A stretch of 64,000 nt of DNA from Convivina praedatoris. GTDB taxonomy: Bacteria > Bacillota > Bacilli > Lactobacillales > Lactobacillaceae. Shown piece by piece: positions 60,957 to 64,000 of this stretch. The position numbers and the translations under genes were made by a program. How positions within the stretch are numbered: position 1 is the first letter of the stretch; every line of letters begins with the position of its first letter. The notes beneath the pieces were generated by a model. The model did not search any database, had not been told where the DNA came from, and saw nothing but the letters and a program-made list of their open reading frames with translations. The stretch lies in NCBI RefSeq assembly GCF_933208505.1, contig NZ_CAKOEU010000002.1; one strand, 5' to 3'.

Positions 60957-61651
60957 TGAGCAAACCTCGATGTATAAGCTTCTAAATAGTGCTGTCCGAT
61001 TGATAGTATAGAAGTTAAAAAGGCATAAACTATAGCGACTAGAATATACATAGATAAAATACGATAATTTTGGGCCGCAATTTGCTGACTGAGATAAAAC
61101 ATTTCCACGATGGTAATGACGCTGGCTAAGGAAGTGTCTTTTAGTAAAGAAATTAAGGAATTACTTAGTGGTGGGATTGAAATCCGAGCTGCTTGTGGCA
61201 AAACGACATAAAGATAAACTTCCCAGTTAGACATGCCTAACGAAAGACCGGCTTCTTTTTGAACGTACGGCACTGATAAAATTGCTGCTCGAATGGTTTC
61301 AGAAGCATAGGCACCGGTATTGAGCGAGAAAACAGTAATTGCCGATATCCAAGCATTGGCAAAAAAACTAATATGAGCATTGGGTAGCCCGTAAAATACA
61401 ATAAATAATTGCACAATGAGGGGCGTGGAACGAAAGGTCCAGACATAGAAGGCTGCAACCCCCTTTAATATTTTTAAAAAGGCTGCTGCCCATTCATTCT
61501 TGGGTGGTTGGCTGAGACGAATTAAAGCTGTCACTAAGGCAAATACTAGTCCTAGGCTAAAAGACATTATTGTCAAGGGAATCGTATATTGTAGCGCTGC
61601 TTGGAATAGGCTGGGTAGATATTTGACTGCTAATTCAAAAAATTCCGACAT
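60953..61651 (-). CDS. Polar amino-acid ABC transporter, permease
   Basis: A 232-residue HisM/TcyB-type permease with about five membrane segments. The ATPase-contact EAA loop is EAGLSLGMSNWEVYLYVVLPQAARISIPPLSN. Best general likeness is to cystine/polar amino-acid permeases. No cysteine. It starts 24 bp after the binding-protein gene. Confidence 0.93.
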   Translation of the reverse strand: MSEFFELAVKYLPSLFQAALQYTIPLTIMSFSLGLVFALVTALIRLSQPPKNEWAAAFLKILKGVAAFYVWTFRSTPLIVQLFIVFYGLPNAHISFFANAWISAITVFSLNTGAYASETIRAAILSVPYVQKEAGLSLGMSNWEVYLYVVLPQAARISIPPLSNSLISLLKDTSLASVITIVEMFYLSQQIAAQNYRILSMYILVAIVYAFLTSILSIGQHYLEAYTSRFAQ

Positions 61652-61674
61652 AGTAGGCGTTATTCCTTTGCTAT

Positions 61675-62463
61675 TTATTCATGGGATAAGTCAGTACCAA
61701 AATATTTTTTTGATAATTTAGTTAAGGTACCATCTTTTTCCAACTCTTCAATTGCCTTGCTAATATCTTTTTCTAGTTTGACGTTTTCTTTTTTAAGAAG
61801 TGGACCGGATGGCTGCGACTTAACTTCACTAGAAATATCAACCGTTGTTAAATTAGCGTTAGGATTTTGCTTTTGCCAAGCAGCAAAGGCACCTAAGTCG
61901 TTTAGCGAACCTTCAGCCCGGTTAGTAGTAATTAAATTCATGGCTTCAACAATACCTGGAACAGCCACAATCTCGGCGCCATGATCGCGGGCAATTTGTC
62001 CATAATTAGAAGTCGTTGATTGGGCCATCTTTTTACCTTTGATGCTTTCTAGATTAGTTAGGCTCTGGTCATCACTACGCTTGATTAATACTGTTTTGGG
62101 ATAAATATAAGGTGTTGCTAAGCGATAGGTCTTCTTACGTTCAGGGGTAATACCAACGTTGTTCATGACAACATCGTAACGATTACTTCCTAAACCAGCA
62201 ATTAAGGAATCCCATTTAGTTTGGACAAATTTTGTTTTTAGATGTAGTTTATCGCCGACAGCTTGGGCAACATCGACTTCATAACCAGTTAATTTGCCAC
62301 CTTCACGATAGGAAAATGGGGCATAGGTTCCCTCTAGGCCTACAGTTAAAGTTCCTTTGGTGATTGTCTCAGATTGACTACTTTGGCCGTAATAGCGTGT
62401 GATGCCAATGATACCGCCGACCACGACCAGTATACCAACTAACAGAATAACAACTTTTTTCAT
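61675..62463 (-). CDS. Polar amino-acid ABC transporter, substrate-binding protein (cystine-type)
   Basis: A 262-residue family 3 solute-binding protein. After a hydrophobic N-terminus (VVILLVGILVVVGGIIGI) comes the mature domain with LTVGLEGTYAPFSYREGG, LTGYEVDVAQAV, VMNNVGITPERKKTY, of the TcyA/TcyJ cystine-binding kind. There is no lipobox Cys, unlike most Gram-positive binding proteins, so it may stay anchored by an uncleaved helix or be secreted. No Cys at all. The leader with Cys codons upstream supports cystine/cysteine as substrate; this is inferred. Confidence 0.88.
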   Translation of the reverse strand: MKKVVILLVGILVVVGGIIGITRYYGQSSQSETITKGTLTVGLEGTYAPFSYREGGKLTGYEVDVAQAVGDKLHLKTKFVQTKWDSLIAGLGSNRYDVVMNNVGITPERKKTYRLATPYIYPKTVLIKRSDDQSLTNLESIKGKKMAQSTTSNYGQIARDHGAEIVAVPGIVEAMNLITTNRAEGSLNDLGAFAAWQKQNPNANLTTVDISSEVKSQPSGPLLKKENVKLEKDISKAIEELEKDGTLTKLSKKYFGTDLSHE

Positions 62464-62482
62464 ATCTGAATCTCCCTGTATA

Positions 62483-62517
62483 TAAAAAACCGCCCTAGAT
62501 AAAAGCTAGGGCGGTTT
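62483..62517 (-). terminator. Leader terminator (attenuator) of the ABC transporter operon
   Basis: A perfect 12-bp stem AAACCGCCCTAG/CTAGGGCGGTTT with a 7-nt loop followed by T residues on the minus strand, lying between the leader ORF and the binding-protein gene (20 bp before its start). Confidence 0.9.
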
Positions 62518-62568
62518 GCTAGTTACGATGATTTTGAAGTGTAGAAAATATACGTCAAAATACCGGTG

Positions 62569-62622
62569 CTAACAAGCGCCCGGCGTTAAACAAACTAATT
62601 TAGTAGGGTTAAACAATGACAT
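62569..62622 (-). CDS. Cysteine-containing leader peptide, 17 residues
   Basis: A small ORF with GGAGG (62628-62632) 5-6 bp before its ATG encodes MSLFNPTKLVCLTPGAC. Cys codons are the 11th and the last, directly before TAG. It lies a few bases after a strong minus-strand promoter and before a perfect terminator, the layout of ribosome-mediated attenuators. A second hairpin CCGG..GCT/AGC..CCGG (about 62560-62585) covers the final codons, so ribosome position on the last Cys codon would decide its folding. The role is inferred from layout. Confidence 0.75.
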   Translation of the reverse strand: MSLFNPTKLVCLTPGAC

Positions 62623-62644
62623 AATATCCTCCAACATATTCATC

Positions 62645-62673
62645 AGTTTAGCGGTCTTATCATACTTTGTCAA
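62645..62673 (-). promoter_or_regulatory. Promoter of the leader/ABC transporter operon
   Basis: On the minus strand, TTGACA (complement of 62668-62673), 17 bp, TAAACT (complement of 62645-62650). It lies 22 bp from the leader ATG. Confidence 0.85.
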
Positions 62674-62900
62674 CTATAATGATGGTTATAATTGTAATTG
62701 GTTTAATTTTGTTTTTCTCTTATATTGATTATTTTAAAGGACTTTATCTGTTTGTTTTATATTATTTATCAGATTGGCCTAGTTATTGATTTACTTTGCA
62801 ATTACAATCTTTAAAGCGGTTTATCAGCCTTCCTGGTCTATTAAAATTTGATATAATAAAGCTAATTGGTCCGCCATTAGGGCTAGAAAGAGAGACTCAT
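62674..62900. other. AT-rich intergenic region before metG
   Basis: No gene is seen. It holds the metG -10 TATAAT (62852-62857) and AAGAGAGA ribosome site, and a 10-bp inverted repeat ATTGTAATTG (62691-62700)/CAATTACAAT (62799-62808) flanking a very AT-rich 98 bp. No T-box or SAM riboswitch motif is recognisable. Confidence 0.5.
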
Positions 62901-64000
62901 ATGTCAGCGAAAAATACTTTTTATATTACTACTCCAATTTACTATCCATCCGGTAAGTTACAATTGGGTAATACTTACACGACAGTGTTGGCCGATGCAG
63001 CTGCCCGTTACCATCGTTTGTTGGGGGATGATGTTTTTTTTCTCACCGGAACTGACGAACACGGTTTGAAAATTCAACAAAAAGCAGAGGCTGCCGGTAC
63101 AACCGAGATGGCCTATTTGGACGGGATGGCGAAGCAAATTAAAGATTTGTGGCAATTGATGGATATTTCTTATGATCGTTTTATCCGAACAACCGAAGCA
63201 GATCATGAAAAAGCAGTTCAAAAAATCTTTGAGACCTTGTTAGAGAAGGGTGATATTTACAAGGGTAAATATGAAGGCTGGTACTCAGTTTCTGATGAAG
63301 AATACTTTACTGAGTCACAGTTAGCCGAAGTATTCCGTAATGACGAAGGGCAGGTAACTGGTGGCATTGCCCCTTCAGGCCATGAAGTGGAACGAGTTCA
63401 AGAAGAAACTTACTTCTTTAAAATGAGTAAATATGCTGACTGGTTAGTTGATTATTATCATAGTCATCCAGACTTTATTCAACCAGAATCACGGATGAAT
63501 GAAATGATTCACAATTTCATCGAACCTGGTTTAGAGGACTTGGCAGTTACGCGGACTTCCTTTAACTGGGGCGTGCCTGTTCCGGGTGACGAAAAGCATG
63601 TTATTTATGTTTGGATTGATGCTTTGGCTAACTATATTACAGCTTTGGGATATGGTAGTGATCGAGATGAACTTTTCCAAAAGTTCTGGCCAGCTAATGT
63701 TCAATTGGTTGGAAAAGAAATTGTCCGTTTCCACACGATTTATTGGCCAATTATGCTTCATGCTTTAGGTTTGGAACTTCCTAAAGAGATTATAGGTCAT
63801 GGTTGGTTAGTAATGAAAGACGGTAAGATGTCTAAGTCTAAGGGAAATGTTATTTACCCAGAAGTCTTAGAAGAACGTTACGGTTTGGATGCTGTTCGTT
63901 ACTATTTACTCCGATCGATGCCATTTGGTAATGACGGAGTCTTTACACCGGAAGACTTTGTTTCAAGAATTAACTATGATTTAGCCAATGATTTGGGTAA
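62901..64000 (+). CDS. metG: Methionyl-tRNA synthetase, 5' part
   Basis: The first 366 residues of a class I synthetase charging tRNA-Met, cut by the window end. ITTPIYYPSGKLQLGNTYTT contains the HIGH-equivalent as QLGN, a degenerate form; lactobacilli often have variants at this motif. KMSKS is canonical (KDGKMSKSKGN). The connective peptide lacks zinc Cys residues (EEYFTESQLAEVF), as in other lactobacilli. The start ATG follows GAAAGAGAGA. Confidence 0.95.
   Translation, partial: MSAKNTFYITTPIYYPSGKLQLGNTYTTVLADAAARYHRLLGDDVFFLTGTDEHGLKIQQKAEAAGTTEMAYLDGMAKQIKDLWQLMDISYDRFIRTTEADHEKAVQKIFETLLEKGDIYKGKYEGWYSVSDEEYFTESQLAEVFRNDEGQVTGGIAPSGHEVERVQEETYFFKMSKYADWLVDYYHSHPDFIQPESRMNEMIHNFIEPGLEDLAVTRTSFNWGVPVPGDEKHVIYVWIDALANYITALGYGSDRDELFQKFWPANVQLVGKEIVRFHTIYWPIMLHALGLELPKEIIGHGWLVMKDGKMSKSKGNVIYPEVLEERYGLDAVRYYLLRSMPFGNDGVFTPEDFVSRINYDLANDLG

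Noticed and set aside
62674..62900. T-box or SAM riboswitch upstream of metG
   Set aside because: No AGGGTGGNACCGCG sequence, specifier loop or S-box core could be found; the region is simply AT-rich.
62901..62990. MetRS HIGH motif read as QLGN taken as a sign of an inactive gene
   Set aside because: Lactobacilli commonly have variants at this motif, and KMSKS and the rest of the catalytic domain are normal.

Overview
The window is a low-GC Gram-positive chromosome, most likely a member of the Lactobacillaceae from the Leuconostoc/Weissella/Fructobacillus group. The evidence is an LPxTG serine-rich adhesin, the gene order mrnC-rlmB-sigH-rpmG-secE-nusG, a small SRP RNA just upstream of dnaX-recR, a DHA2 drug exporter paired with a small accessory membrane protein, and several LAB-style RNA leaders. 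Genus is inferred from these traits and not proven. Almost all the DNA is ordinary housekeeping chromosome; no insertion sequence, CRISPR array or intact prophage is visible.

Layout. 1-3.3 kb: 3' end of a very large serine-rich repeat surface protein with four 120-bp tandem repeats and an LPNTG anchor. 3.4-4.5 kb: a divergent CI-like (S24 peptidase) repressor and Cro-like gene with two operator-like repeats, with no phage genes around them. 4.6-13.8 kb: pgk, a HelD-type helicase, a short CoaA-like kinase, a DHA2 efflux pump with partner, a cold-shock protein, gpmA and a uracil permease. 14.0-20.5 kb: complete F1Fo ATP synthase operon atpBEFHAGDC. 20.6-28.8 kb: tRNA-Glu, a ketopantoate-reductase-family dehydrogenase, trpS, a CcpA-type-controlled gluconate permease, an LCP ligase, a PAP2-like membrane protein, a lysine riboswitch with lysP, and a TetR regulator. 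28.8-36.3 kb: a structured leader, then rpoB and rpoC. 36.4-37.3 kb: two tandem paralogous small membrane proteins of unknown function. 37.4-42.7 kb: mrnC, rlmB, sigH, rpmG, secE, nusG, rplKA, rplJL with L10-type leader. 42.7-51.2 kb: methyltransferase, tadA, SRP RNA, dnaX, recR, yaaL, tmk, yaaQ, holB, rsmI, acyl-ACP thioesterase, galE. 51.3-59.4 kb: CPBP protease, a structured non-coding stretch, a ROK sugar kinase, C26 amidohydrolase with permease, tRNA-Lys, VanY, deoxynucleoside kinase, nucleoside hydrolase and a ferredoxin-NADP reductase. 59.4-62.7 kb (minus strand): polar amino-acid ABC transporter operon plus an EndA-like nuclease, headed by a tiny cysteine-containing leader ORF and a terminator. 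62.9 kb to the end: metG, cut by the window edge.

Most notable observations. (1) The ABC transporter operon on the minus strand starts with a strong promoter, a 17-codon ORF (MSLFNPTKLVCLTPGAC) with two Cys codons, the last just before its stop, then a perfect intrinsic terminator. It looks like a translation-coupled attenuator sensing cysteine, and the four proteins downstream contain no cysteine at all. (2) Three core information-processing proteins have lost structural zinc sites that are usual in the family: RpoC has lost all four Cys of its second zinc site while keeping the first, and DnaX and HolB have lost their Cys4 modules and contain no cysteine. (3) An isolated CI/Cro-type switch sits between the adhesin and pgk. 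(4) Several leaders look regulatory and deserve a structural search: before rpoB, before the C26 hydrolase operon, and in the 450-bp gap at 51.9-52.4 kb.
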